Shown piece after piece: positions 1-31,572 of a DNA stretch of 64,000 nucleotides (the first letter of the stretch is position 1; every line of letters begins with the position of its first letter). A model generated the notes under the pieces. It was not told where the DNA came from. It was given only the letters and a program-made list of their open reading frames with translations, and made no database searches. A program made the position numbers and the translations under genes. Location of the stretch: contig NC_133234.1 in NCBI RefSeq assembly GCF_040436345.1, positions 11,531,446 through 11,595,445 of the forward strand, in the 5' to 3' direction. The stretch comes from Pagrus major. Lineage: Eukaryota > Chordata > Actinopteri > Spariformes > Sparidae.

Positions 1-83
1 AGTGTGGTTCTGTGTGACAACAGTGTGGTTTCACTTGTCCAAGATTTAGAACGTGACGAGACGTTTTTTCTGCAAAAACCTTA

Positions 84-581
84 AAGGAGACCTATTATGT
101 TTTCATTCTTTCCTTTCCTTCAATGTTTTATATATACAGTATGTTCATGTGCATGTAAAAAAAAAAAAAAGTCAATTCTCCCACCGAAGACACTGCTCCT
201 GAAATGCCTCGTCAGTAGTACCGCCTCTGATACCGTGACTTTGTGACATCACACTACGTCCCCAGGTCACACATTTGCATAATTTATGCCTAGTGGCTAC
301 TTTGGCTTGTAAAAATTAATCTAGCACAGCTGCTCTGTTGTTGTTAATGGTGCTGGGTCAGGCGTGTGTGAGCTGACCAATCAGAGCAGATTGGGTATTC
401 AGGAGGAGGGGCCTTAAAGAGACAGGAGCTAAAATGGAGCGTTTCAGACAGAGGGGGAATACAGTGCTGCAGCATGAGAAACTGGATGTGATTTTTGAGC
501 ACTTCATCATGTGAACCTATTCCTAGTAGTCACCTAAAATAAGATTATGAACCTGAAAATGAGCATAATGTGTCTCCTTTA
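84..581. mobile_element. MITE copy 1 of the AAGGAGAC family (myof intron)
   Basis: An approximately 500 bp non-coding element with inverted ends: AAAGGAGACCTATTATG on the left and CATAATGTGTCTCCTTTA on the right. The interior is clearly shared with 10434-10911, for example GAGCGTTTCAGACAGAGGGG and TTTGTGACATCACACTA. It lies in the intron before the first exon seen. Superfamily not assigned. Confidence 0.75.
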
Positions 582-617
582 GAAAGTTTCACTCTTCTCT
601 TTTCATCCCTACATTAG

Positions 618-16059
<15,442 letters not shown>

Positions 16060-16740
16060 CTCTACGATGGAGGACGAGCAGTAGAGGAACTGAAAAGGAC
16101 GATTCTGCGGGATCACATTAACTGGACACTTAATTGCCAAACCATCTCAATATCTTTTTTTACTGCCTATAGTATTTTATAAAGGTCTACTAAAATGGGA
16201 AGGGGTGCTTGCACTTTTGCACTATGCCGTTGTATTTTACCTTGAACACTTTGGCTACACCGCTGAACTGTGACAGATTTGAGCAATACCTTTGTTAAGA
16301 AACCACTGCTTTTTTATCTTGCACACACAAACGCTAGTGATGATGAGAAAATAGTCCCCACTGTACATGTTAATGCAATCCAATACAACAGTCCTGTAAT
16401 CAACACTTACCATTTTTATTTGTTGGTGATACTGTGTTAAAGAGGTGGGAATTTTTGAGGCTGTAATTATTGATGTGTTTTATGACTGCACATTAGTGTG
16501 AAGTGTTCTAATATTTTTTCATAGCGTAAATGAGGGGATTAACAACCATGAGTAGTTAAAAGTTTCACTAAAGGTAGTATTTATGACAGGACTGTTATGT
16601 TTTATTACATTACATTGTGCAAGGGTTTGTTTTCTTTCTGGTCACTTGACGTAATCCTGCCAAAGAGAAGTTAAAAAAGAGTCAAGTGTGTCTGTCTTCT
16701 GTACATGTCATTTTCATTGATTTCTTAAATTAAATATATG
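16060..16740 (+). other. myof: myof 3' UTR
   Basis: About 680 bp of non-coding sequence follows the myof stop codon and ends near an ATTAAA polyadenylation hexamer at 16729-16734. No further exon-like open frame is seen. The cleavage site is inferred from the hexamer only. Confidence 0.55.
16729..16734 (+). terminator. myof: Poly(A) signal candidate, ATTAAA, for myof
   Basis: This is the common variant hexamer ATTAAA, about 670 bp after the myof stop and just before a recognisable dispersed repeat begins. It is the only well-placed hexamer I noticed in this 3' UTR. Confidence 0.45.
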
Positions 16741-16879
16741 AAAACTTTAGTCAACAGATGTTGGTGTCCATTTTATCAGTGGTTCAAAATTCCATGTTTG
16801 ATATTTTTAAAACGGCTGTGAACAGTATGAGCAGTAGGAAAATTAAAAAGCAGACTGAGGGTTCCCTTGAGCCGGGCAC

Positions 16880-17725
16880 AGGTGTCAAATGTACATACAT
16901 TTTTTACTCAAGTAGAAGTACAAGTACATAACTGTGTATAAAAAAAGACTCTGGTAGAAGTACTGATTCAACTTGTTTACTCAAGTAAAGTAAGAAAGTA
17001 CAGGCTTTGAAATGTACCCAAAGTATAAAAGTCAAAAGTATCCCTCTGAAGGACATTTCTACCGGCCATTTCTGTACAAAGCTAACTGAACATAACGTTA
17101 TATTAATATGATTCAAAGACTATTAAAGTTAAAAGTCCGATCTGTTCATGAACGCACCACAAAGATAGTTGATTATTGAATCTCACTCCCAGGGCATCAA
17201 ATACCAACATTTTGGGTTGGTAAAGCGTCCCGAGGACAGCGTCAAAGTGAGAAAATAAGAAAATCCAGGCAGAGGGCTGCAGGGTCTCTGCAGATACAGC
17301 CACCACACACACCTCTACTGGCTCATAAGTGATGATTGAAAGGGATTGTGTTTATATGAGTCTATGCATTGTTTTGGAAAATGTTGCACATTATGCCTTG
17401 AAACCATTCTAACCTTCTGTCTTTTTACGTGTCTTACGTTGTTTCGTCTTGCTACGTCTGCCATGAGTGATACGCACTGACAGATTGAAATCAGTCTTGT
17501 GATGTTGGGAAGGCAGCGTGCAGTGACACAAAATAAAAATAAACGATTATTCCCCTTAAATGATTTTAAACTAAAGTAATGAGCCTGCTTTGAGAATGTA
17601 AGGACTGTAAAGTACAGATATGTGTTAAAATGTAGGGAGTGACAGTAAGAAGTTACTCAAGTAAAGTACAGGTACCTGAAAAATCTGCTTAAGAACAGAA
17701 CAGTTACTTCCCACCTCTTCACGCC
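16880..17725. repeat. Dispersed repeat with ACTCAAGTA/AAGTACA-rich ends
   Basis: An approximately 840 bp block begins with TACTCAAGTAGAAGTACAAG and ends near 17650-17720 with TTACTCAAGTAAAGTACAGG and ACTTCCCACCTCT. The repeated ACTCAAGTA-type phrasing at both ends is typical of a very common teleost interspersed repeat. It sits between the 3' ends of myof and aarsd1. It has no coding capacity. The precise family is not assigned. Confidence 0.6.
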
Positions 17726-18002
17726 TCCATGTGTAAATATAAAACAATTTTAACGGAATCTGATCAACGATTTGTATAACAGATGAGATTTCAGATGATA
17801 AAATAGGTGCATGTCATTAAACATTCAGATATGTACAGTACATGTTGTACAGAAGTCCCAATTATTTACATTTTCACATTAATTACAGTTTCTAGGTATG
17901 TGTGCTTTAATGCATCATTTCGTATTTACTAAAAATTATGAATAAATCTAAATGTATTGTTTCCCATCATATAAAGTCTTATTGCATTGAACCATTACTG
18001 GA

Positions 18003-18008
18003 TTTATT
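18003..18008 (-). terminator. aarsd1: AATAAA overlapping the aarsd1 stop codon (possible poly(A) signal)
   Basis: On the minus strand the last codons read GAA TAA ATC, so an AATAAA hexamer overlaps the stop codon. Its use would leave a very short 3' UTR. A second candidate, ATTAAA on the minus strand at 17906-17911, lies about 95 bp further on and may be the real signal. Transcript ends are needed to choose. Confidence 0.3.
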
Positions 18009-20947
18009 CTTCTCCTGAGGTGAGCTGTTTGCAGTGCTGCTGCAGTAAAGCCTCCACCTCTCCTCTTCGGGCCAGGCTGTTGGCTTTGCCTTGGAAGCGT
18101 CCGTTCTTTCCTGCTCCCTTCCCCTGGAGAATCTCCAACACCCTGCAGAGCACAGAAAATCATACAATACCAACCTACATCAAGGTTTTAAAGGAAGAGT
18201 TAGATTAAATATGTGGCAGTGTCTCTTACCGCGGTCCCAGCTCTGCCACTGGTCCACTGGGTCCGGCCAGTACAAACAAACCAGGTCCCTTCTCCTCTCC
18301 GACAGTCAGGAAAACCAAAATTTCCTAAGAGCAGACAACACGAAGCTTAAGAAAAATATTTAACTGCTAAAACTGAGATCTAAGCAGTCATGATAATCAT
18401 CTTACCTCAGTGTTTAGTTCATTGGCAATGATATTCATGAACTCGTTGTCCCCCTCTTTTCTGTTGAAAGAGAAAGAGACACCATTTTATTTCTGTATTA
18501 CTCATATTGATGCTTGACCGGGTCTCCCTACAGATGTCTCAGTCATTGTTGCAGGGCTTTTCATGATGTTTAACATCAGGGTGAAGTATAATGATAAGAG
18601 TCTCTTACTTGTGCAAGCTGAAGAAGTTGCCTCTCTGGGGGTCGTTCTTAAAGGTCTGAGCAATGAGGACAGCCATGTCTCGTAGCAGGCTCAGGTTAGT
18701 CTGCACAAGATATTATGTTGATTAGGGCGTCTGTCTATAAATATATGTGATTAAAAACGTGTTAAAATGGAAAGATTCTCTAATGGCGCCCTCTTCTGGC
18801 CAGCAGCAGGAATAGTTTATTGACAGCTCAAACACAAACAGCATTGGCACCGAGTGAGTGCCTAGCAAAAAGGTCACTGATTAAATGTTCTTACTTTCTG
18901 CAGCAGCTTTGCAGACTTCTGCAGCTTGTCAACCGCCTCCACGTGCTCATCAGGTCCAGTTCTGTTAAAAAATGACAGGATTTTTTTCCACTTAAAACTT
19001 TATTTAAAGCTGAAATCACATTTGTGATACTATGTTAATAAAAGGCTTTGAACTTACTTCAGCAGAGACACAAGCGATCGCTCTGTGCTGAAGCTTTTCT
19101 CAGCATACTTCAGCACCCTGTTTCCTGCCAGGAAGATCAGGTTGGTTTTGTTTTTCTTTCCTTTCTCAGTTCCCAGCAGCTTTATTACCTTCAAATTCAG
19201 ATAAATACAATCACCTGTGGTACACTTAATCTTACAAATATGATAAATAAATGTGTGTAAAGTAATGCATGTACACTTTCACATATTTTGTGCTTGTGTT
19301 TATGCATGCGTGTATGATCTTGAACCTGTAAGTGACTGAGGTTAGACACGTGGGTTCCACAGCACATGTTGGCATCAATGCCCTCGATATCAATGATCCG
19401 AATAGGCCCGGCATGGTCATCTGGCAGCCCTCGACTCCTCACCTGGTTCACACACACACACACAACTCATGTAACACACTGTATGTAAAATATCATGTTA
19501 ATAGATGAAGTACATTTGACATTTTTTTATGTGATGAAACATATCTAAAACTTTGACTTTTGAATCATTGATTGGACAGAAAGAGGAGTGCATTACGTCA
19601 GTATATGCACCTTTTCTACAGCAGGATCATCTATAGAGAGAAGCTGAACATTCACAGGGACATGGGCCCTGATCTTTTCATTTACGGCTTCCTCCAAGGT
19701 CTGCAGCTGAGCAGCCTTCACAGAGGGAGTGTCCAGTTCAATGGTGCTTCTCTGACGCCCCAGTTCCCTGGAAAAAAATTAAAATAATAATAACATTGAA
19801 GGGAGGTAAACCCACACGTTTTTATGGCTACAGTGAAAGGAATCTGTGCAGTAGTGATTTTACCAGGATGTGGTTTTGTATCCAAAAAGTGCATCTGCCA
19901 AAGCTGTGACCAAATGTTGACCTAAGAGTCAGAAAGAGAGCAATCGTAGCTTAATAACAACACATGATCATAGTCATGCATTCAGTCTGGTAAAGGAGTT
20001 ACTCCATGATTGAGCATGTACAACAGTCCCTTACCTTCTTTGTTTAGTGTATCTCACCTGAGTGTTGCTGCATGTGGTCAAACCTCCTCTCCCAGTCCAC
20101 CTTCACCTGCACCTGCTGACCTTCCTCCAGAGCTGAGCTCACAAAGTGTACGGCTTCGGGCCCCTGCCTCGTCACCCTCACAACTGAGATATCTCCAATC
20201 AGCCCATGATCATCCGGCTGGAGGAAGACAACACAACACATGAAAATGATTTGAGTAATATCTCATAGTATGGGCTTAAGTATTACTTCTGGCACAAATT
20301 AGCAATATGAAGATTAATGGACATACCTGCAGCAACCACTGATAAGACTAGCTTGATGTGGACACTGATTTAGAGGAGTATTATTTTGAAAAGCCAGCTT
20401 ACCTGGCCGCCTCCTTCAGGAAACAAAATGGTGTCTTGGAGCTTCACATTAAAACCCTTCAGAGTTTCTTTCTTCCCATTGACTTCATGTTTGAGCTCCG
20501 CTGGGCAGCAGGATACCACCGAGGTAACAAACTACAAGAAAGGAAACATGAAATGAAAACTGTAAACTTACATTAAAGGTCAGCTGCAAGTGAATGCATC
20601 TGGATTCGGTTTTATATTAAAGCTTTGTATCAAATGCGTGCATTTAAACCACTACATACGTATATAGTATAAAAGGGGAAAAAATCCAAATGTTATTTAT
20701 TTGTTAATTAACAAATGTACATTGCCCTCCATAAAGTAGCTGAAGAGTACTCAGTTACAGTGGGTAACTAGTTAAGTTAGTGCTCCCACTGTAGTTAGCT
20801 ACCATGCTAATCACTACAGCAGTGAATGAATGCTGCTTTTACGTCAGGTGTTTTCGCATGCAAATAAAGAGTTCAGCCCTAATAAACTGTCCTGAAGCAG
20901 TTTCATACCTCTTTCATATAGCAGTCTCGTTGACACTGAAAAGCCAT
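18004..20947 (-). CDS. aarsd1: Alanyl-tRNA editing protein Aarsd1 (AlaX-type), 412 aa
   Basis: Free-standing trans-editing enzyme that hydrolyses Ser or Gly mischarged onto tRNA(Ala); it resembles the editing and C-terminal domains of alanyl-tRNA synthetase without the aminoacylation core. Coding exons on the minus strand: 20909-20947, 20403-20531, 20058-20217, 19864-19921, 19611-19767, 19326-19442, 19058-19188, 18895-18961, 18609-18700, 18406-18460, 18230-18324, 18004-18142. They total 1239 nt, giving 412 aa, the length I know for human AARSD1. Zinc-site motifs are intact: HMQQH (H104, H108) and CCGTH (C208/C209, H212). The start MAFQCQRD matches the known family N-terminus. FPEGGGQPDDHG and RGLPDDHAGPIR are also family landmarks. 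The gene lies about 900 bp downstream of ptges3l on the same strand and tail-to-tail with myof. Confidence 0.95.
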
Positions 20948-21411
20948 TTTGGAGTGTTATTATGGAAAAAGTGTCCCTGAAAGCACCATGAATGGAAACA
21001 ACACGAGTCAACTGACTGACAGCGTCAGCCCACTACGGCAAGCAACGTAGTCCAAACTTCGTTAGTACGACTTTGGTTGGTTGCGACTTGTTTCTTTCTT
21101 TTAATGAAATGTCTTGTAAATATTAGACAGAAAGACACGCATACGCTTTAAAAGGAAAGATAACTTCAAACTTTTACTTCCTTTGTGCCAAAATAAATAA
21201 TTTCAAGCGAAACATAGAGCGAACATTTGAAAATATAAAAAGAAAAAAAGTAAATATATCTTAAAATTTAATAATTCTGAGTTACTCCAAGTATCTTTTT
21301 ATGCATTATTACCTCTAAAAAAAGTTTTCATATCAGCATATAAGTCAATACTGATATATCTGTAATGGGCCAATAGTGACCCACTGATATATTGATCAGG
21401 CTCTACTAAAT

Positions 21412-21447
<36 letters not shown>

Positions 21448-21853
21448 TTGTAGAGCTGCACCAACAAGAATGAAGAATGAATGAAAGAAAATGGTATCCT
21501 TACTGCTGTTTACTGCCATCATTATGGAGTTACTGAAAGAAACAACCAATCCAACCCTATAAAACTATTAACAAAGAAGATATTACCCCATATAGAAACC
21601 CCCAAGCACCATATTAGAATGACTTTCAAACCATTTTTTATTAAAATTGACAATTATGCCAGGGTACAGTGGACAACAATGAGTCAATAAATAGTCCTAT
21701 AGAAAATATCACATATGTAAAAACAGTATTTTGGACAAAAACACATGAAATCATCGGCAAATATTACAAGCTTCAGCATACGTAGGGTTGTCCTCTGTAT
21801 CCTGAACGATAAAGTTGTAGTGGCCTCACACAGGAGAGAGTGTACCGTGAGGC
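20948..21853 (-). other. Short ptges3l-aarsd1 intergenic interval
   Basis: About 900 bp between two same-strand genes. It holds the presumed ptges3l 3' UTR with its AATAAA, a short (CA)n tract at 21412-21438 running into a TATATATA stretch, and AT-rich sequence. No open frame of note. The aarsd1 promoter must lie here if it has its own; I see no clear TATA box. Confidence 0.6.
21637..21642 (-). terminator. ptges3l: Poly(A) signal candidate AATAAA for ptges3l
   Basis: AATAAA on the minus strand about 210 bp after the ptges3l stop and about 690 bp before the aarsd1 start. It suggests ptges3l can end on its own, so a ptges3l-aarsd1 transcript would need to read past it. Confidence 0.45.
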
Positions 21854-22522
21854 TCAGTCCGACTGAAGGGGAAGAAGGGGAAAGTCAGATTCATTTAAAC
21901 ATTTAAATGATCAATAAAATAATGAGTCTTTGTGTTGTTTTTCTAGTGTACAGTCATACACAGCAAGCCAATTGATAAGAAGGTCAAAGCCTCTAAAACA
22001 GAGACAGCTGTATCTATTTTTTGATTAGCAATAATCAATTTTATATCTTTGAAAGAAAAAAAAACAAAACAAAGACACACACAAAACACTGGTTATCAAT
22101 ATTACATTTTTAAGTAACCCCCTTACTACTATAGCTCTGCACTTACATCACTGAGATCACCCATGTCTGGTGCTGCTCCTTTATTTCCGGAAGCCATTTC
22201 TTGGATCATCTGAAAAAAGATAGGACAAGTGGCAATGATGTGAATATTGCAAAGTACACAAGCAGTCTTCTAAGCTCTTGAGCATTATCAGAGTTTAGTT
22301 AATCTCATTATTGGACACAATGTGTGTACTCACATCCGCGTATCTGTCGTACTCTTCCTTCCCTTCGTCTTCCTCATGCTCCCAGTCCCTCCAGTTATCA
22401 AAGTCGACAGTGATCCAGCTCGGCTGCAAAAAGAAGCAGAAACAACACAATTTTATATTTTATCAGCAAAGATTCCCATTTACACTTGCAGATCCCAGGT
22501 ATCAATCCCATGTTTCATATTT

Positions 22523-22576
<54 letters not shown>

Positions 22577-23324
22577 TTACCTTAGCTTCATCCCTCTGGA
22601 GACGAGGCCATGCGTAGTCAGGCTTCATCTTCCTCAGCAGGACATGTACGGTGCGTTCATGGACTCTTTCTCTTGAGTCCTTTCCATTGTCGAAAGGATA
22701 AAAACACACTTAATTTTACCCTCACACTGACACACTGACTACAGTATATCATCATATTATTTAACACATATTATATTTATATTGCTTACAAACGGTTGAA
22801 CTTTGTCGTAGAAGTACAGCTCATTGTAGATCACATCATCTGTTTGGTTTTTGCAGCTGTTGGGTCAGAGTTGTCAAGGGAAGAATTTAATACAAAGTAT
22901 AAACAATTTGCAACATTTTATGGTACTGACAACTGTGTACTATATGTGGTTTATGTTACACAAGACCGAGATAGAAAGCATGAACGTGATTTCACTAGCA
23001 GAGAAACAGAATGCCATGCACCGATGATCTTACTCACTATAAAACCATTTTATCTGGCTGGATATCCACCTGGACATCTTTAGGTCTTTGAACCACAAAG
23101 TTGATAGTGACATATTTCTTCCTGTCAAACCACAGTGCATGTGCGGGCTGGCTGTTTCAACACAGACACAGATTCAACTATTATACTCATGAATCAAATG
23201 TATGAGAAGTTGTATTGGTTTTCTTTCGAAGGTGAAACTATTCATAATAAAGTAAAAAGTAAGGGTAAAAGTGCATGTGTGTCACTTACCTCTCCTCCGG
23301 TCTGACAATTTTGGGCTTGTTCAT
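21854..23324 (-). CDS. ptges3l: Prostaglandin E synthase 3-like / p23-like co-chaperone, 158 aa
   Basis: CS-domain protein of the p23 family, whose members bind Hsp90; no prostaglandin synthase activity is established from this sequence. Coding exons on the minus strand: 23290-23324, 23038-23151, 22790-22856, 22581-22679, 22334-22423, 22147-22209, 21854-21862. They give 477 nt, 158 aa. Landmarks: the CS start ALWFDRKKYVTINF at about 17-30, YNELYFYDKV, then WPRL at about 96-99 and DFDNWRDWE at about 112-120, which is the p23 signature. An acidic tail ends GDLSDSD. p23 proteins are about 160 aa, so it is complete. It is called ptges3l rather than ptges3 because it lies directly upstream of aarsd1 on the same strand, as in human. 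The exon 4 acceptor (...GGAAAG) has a weak pyrimidine tract, and a GU tract starts 9 nt into the next intron. Confidence 0.9.
22525..22573 (-). repeat. (CA)n tract, GU-rich in the ptges3l transcript
   Basis: About 24 CA units on the plus strand, read as (TG)n in the ptges3l transcript. It begins 9 nt after the 5' splice site of exon 4 and fills about a third of a 157-nt intron. Confidence 0.95.
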
Positions 23325-23423
23325 TCTGTTTCTTGTACAAAACTAAATCAGAAACTTCCAGAAAGTAAAAAGCATGTGGCTTCCCTCGGCGTCTGCTCTA
23401 CTGCAATGACCAGGCCGTGGAGG

Positions 23424-23433
23424 CTATATATAG
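23424..23433 (-). promoter_or_regulatory. ptges3l: CTATATATAG element: TATA box and/or MEF2-type site of ptges3l
   Basis: A palindromic CTATATATAG lies about 100 bp upstream of the ptges3l start codon. It fits a TATA box and also the MEF2 consensus YTA(A/T)4TAR. A second minus-strand CTATAAAGGG at 23486-23495 is TATA- or CArG-like. Human PTGES3L is, to my knowledge, expressed mainly in muscle, which would suit MEF2 control. This is inference from motif and distance only. Confidence 0.45.
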
Positions 23434-23744
23434 AGGAGTTGGTATCAGCTGCCGAGAGATTTGCCTACCACAGCCCCTTCCCCTGCCCTTTATAGTCTGT
23501 GAGTAGAAGTCTCGGGAAAACAGATGCATTTTCTGGGTTCCACCCCCGACTGGGTGACGAGAAGGTGAAGGTGGGGACAGGGAGAAACAAAACAGAGAAG
23601 TACATGTCAACAAATGGGGCATCTGCAAATGTACATACATAATTTTGAACCATGGAAGTCAAATGTAAATTCTACTTAGTCTTTTTGTGTTCTTTTTAGA
23701 TTTAGTGTTATTCTTTGTAGTTTTTCTTGTCTCTCTAAGTTACA

Positions 23745-24095
23745 TTAAAGGGGCACTATGTCATTTAGGGAAGAAATCCAAACTCCGAATTTTAATATTT
23801 ACACAATTAATGAGGTAATAATACAAACATTTATCTTTCATAACTGAATAAACATGCTGTTCTCAGAGGACAATAAGGTCCCCAGAACACTGTTTGAAGC
23901 TAGAAAGGTGGCGGGGTCCGCCAAAAAAAACCAAAGTGAAACAGTATGAAACTGTGTTGTCCTTTAAGGTCAGTTTGTTTATCCAGTTTATTCAGTCATG
24001 AGAACGAAAATAGTCTGTTTGATTTAGTTTGTTTTGGTTATAGAAAAATCAGTCCGTGAAGATCTTTCTCTTTGGATTAAAATTTCTTATATTTA
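23745..24095 (+). mobile_element. MITE of the AAAGGGGCACTATGT family, copy 1
   Basis: It begins TTAAAGGGGCACTATGTCAT and shares AACACTGTTTGAAGCTAGAA, GGTCCGCCA and AGTCATGA with three other copies (33790-34131, 42457-42777, 63456-63814). The right end is decayed. It sits between the ptges3l and kat7 promoters. Confidence 0.75.
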
Positions 24096-24324
24096 ATTGA
24101 TGAGAAAACTAATTGACCACTGTGGAGGAGGACACATTTTTATTCTTTCTTCATCAAGAGAAGTAAGGGAACAAATACAACCTATAAATAAATTTGGATT
24201 ATTTTTTGTTCCATGTAAAAAAGGTCTGTAGTAAGAGTTTTATAGGCTAACACAGATAATAATGGTGTAAAGGTGTCTTGACAGTACAACACTCTTATTA
24301 GGGGTTTAGGAGTAAGATACAGTG

Positions 24325-24338
24325 TCGCCCCCTGCTGG
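24325..24338 (-). promoter_or_regulatory. CTCF-like motif between ptges3l and kat7
   Basis: The minus strand reads CCAGCAGGGGGCGA, which matches the core CTCF consensus CCASYAGRKGGCRS at 13 of 14 positions. It lies between divergent promoters, a common place for an insulator. Motif evidence only. Confidence 0.4.
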
Positions 24339-24533
24339 TCTGGAGGCTCACACACATACATTTCCAACCGGAAATGCAATTCTCTGCTCTGTCTGTGCGG
24401 AGAATGTGGCGCGAGAGACCCAGGCAACCCTGTGTACATATAAACTTCTGCCTGTAAAATAATCAATAAATAGTTTTCTGACGTCTTTTTACCCAGCATT
24501 TGTGGAATTTCGCTGTTTTTGATTAAAAATCCA

Positions 24534-24541
24534 CCGGAAGT
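24534..24541 (+). promoter_or_regulatory. kat7: ETS/GABP-type site CCGGAAGT at the kat7 5' end
   Basis: CCGGAAGT sits 20 bp upstream of the kat7 start codon, with another CCGGAA at about 24368. No TATA box is visible nearby. ETS sites close to a TATA-less start are typical of broadly expressed genes, which fits a chromatin enzyme. Confidence 0.4.
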
Positions 24542-24560
24542 ACCGCTCAACAAGGTGAAA

Positions 24561-30997
<6,437 letters not shown>

Positions 30998-31075
30998 GCA
31001 CTAAGATCCTCAGGCTACTGAATGAACTCACCTGCAGCCTCACCAGCCACAAGTAGCCTAGACCTACAAACTGTC

Positions 31076-31081
31076 AATAAA
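31076..31081 (+). terminator. kat7: Poly(A) signal AATAAA of kat7
   Basis: A canonical AATAAA lies 79 bp after the kat7 stop codon, followed by a T-rich stretch at about 31117-31150. This predicts a very short 3' UTR. Placement is good. Confidence 0.65.
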
Positions 31082-31572
31082 GACCAGTGTTCCTTCTTTC
31101 TTTACTGTTTTTAGCCTGCTTTTTTTTTACTTTTATATTTTACTTTTGTTTATATTTTAAACACCGTACGTTCCAAGTCCGATGACTCCTGATTTAAACA
31201 TTGTCAGACCGTAGAGAATTTATTCATCCTGTATGTTTTAAAAACCGCCTGCGTCTACTAAGCTTTGAATGTTAAATGATAAATGGTCCAGTGTGGTGGA
31301 TAAAATGAATGTTTTGCTTTGCTCATGCAAAAAAAAGAAAATACATACCTACATTTGGCAGCATTTACAGGCTGTCATTTTTATTTCATTCAAGAAATGT
31401 GCATTTTGAAGATGGTAGCTGTTTTTGTTTGGGATAAATACAATAATTGTTGGCATGAACTGAAACAATAAGCAGAGTGTATTTTGAGGAGTGTGATGTA
31501 TGGTAGCGCCTTCTTTGGTTGGTGTAAAATTGTATAGATCATATTAAAATGTATTTCTTTTCTCTAGCTCCA
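31082..31572. other. kat7-tac4 tail-to-tail intergenic
   Basis: About 490 bp, AT-rich, between the kat7 poly(A) signal and the tac4 stop codon. It should include the tac4 3' UTR; a minus-strand AATAAA lies at about 31380. Nothing else stands out. Confidence 0.5.

Larger units (their letters stand above)
23434..24560. other. Head-to-head ptges3l-kat7 intergenic region
   Basis: About 1.1 kb that must contain both promoters. It carries the second TATA/CArG-like element of ptges3l (23486-23495), a MITE copy (23745-24095), a CTCF-like motif (24325-24338), and ETS-like CCGGAA sites at about 24368 and 24534. No exon-like frame is seen. Confidence 0.6.
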
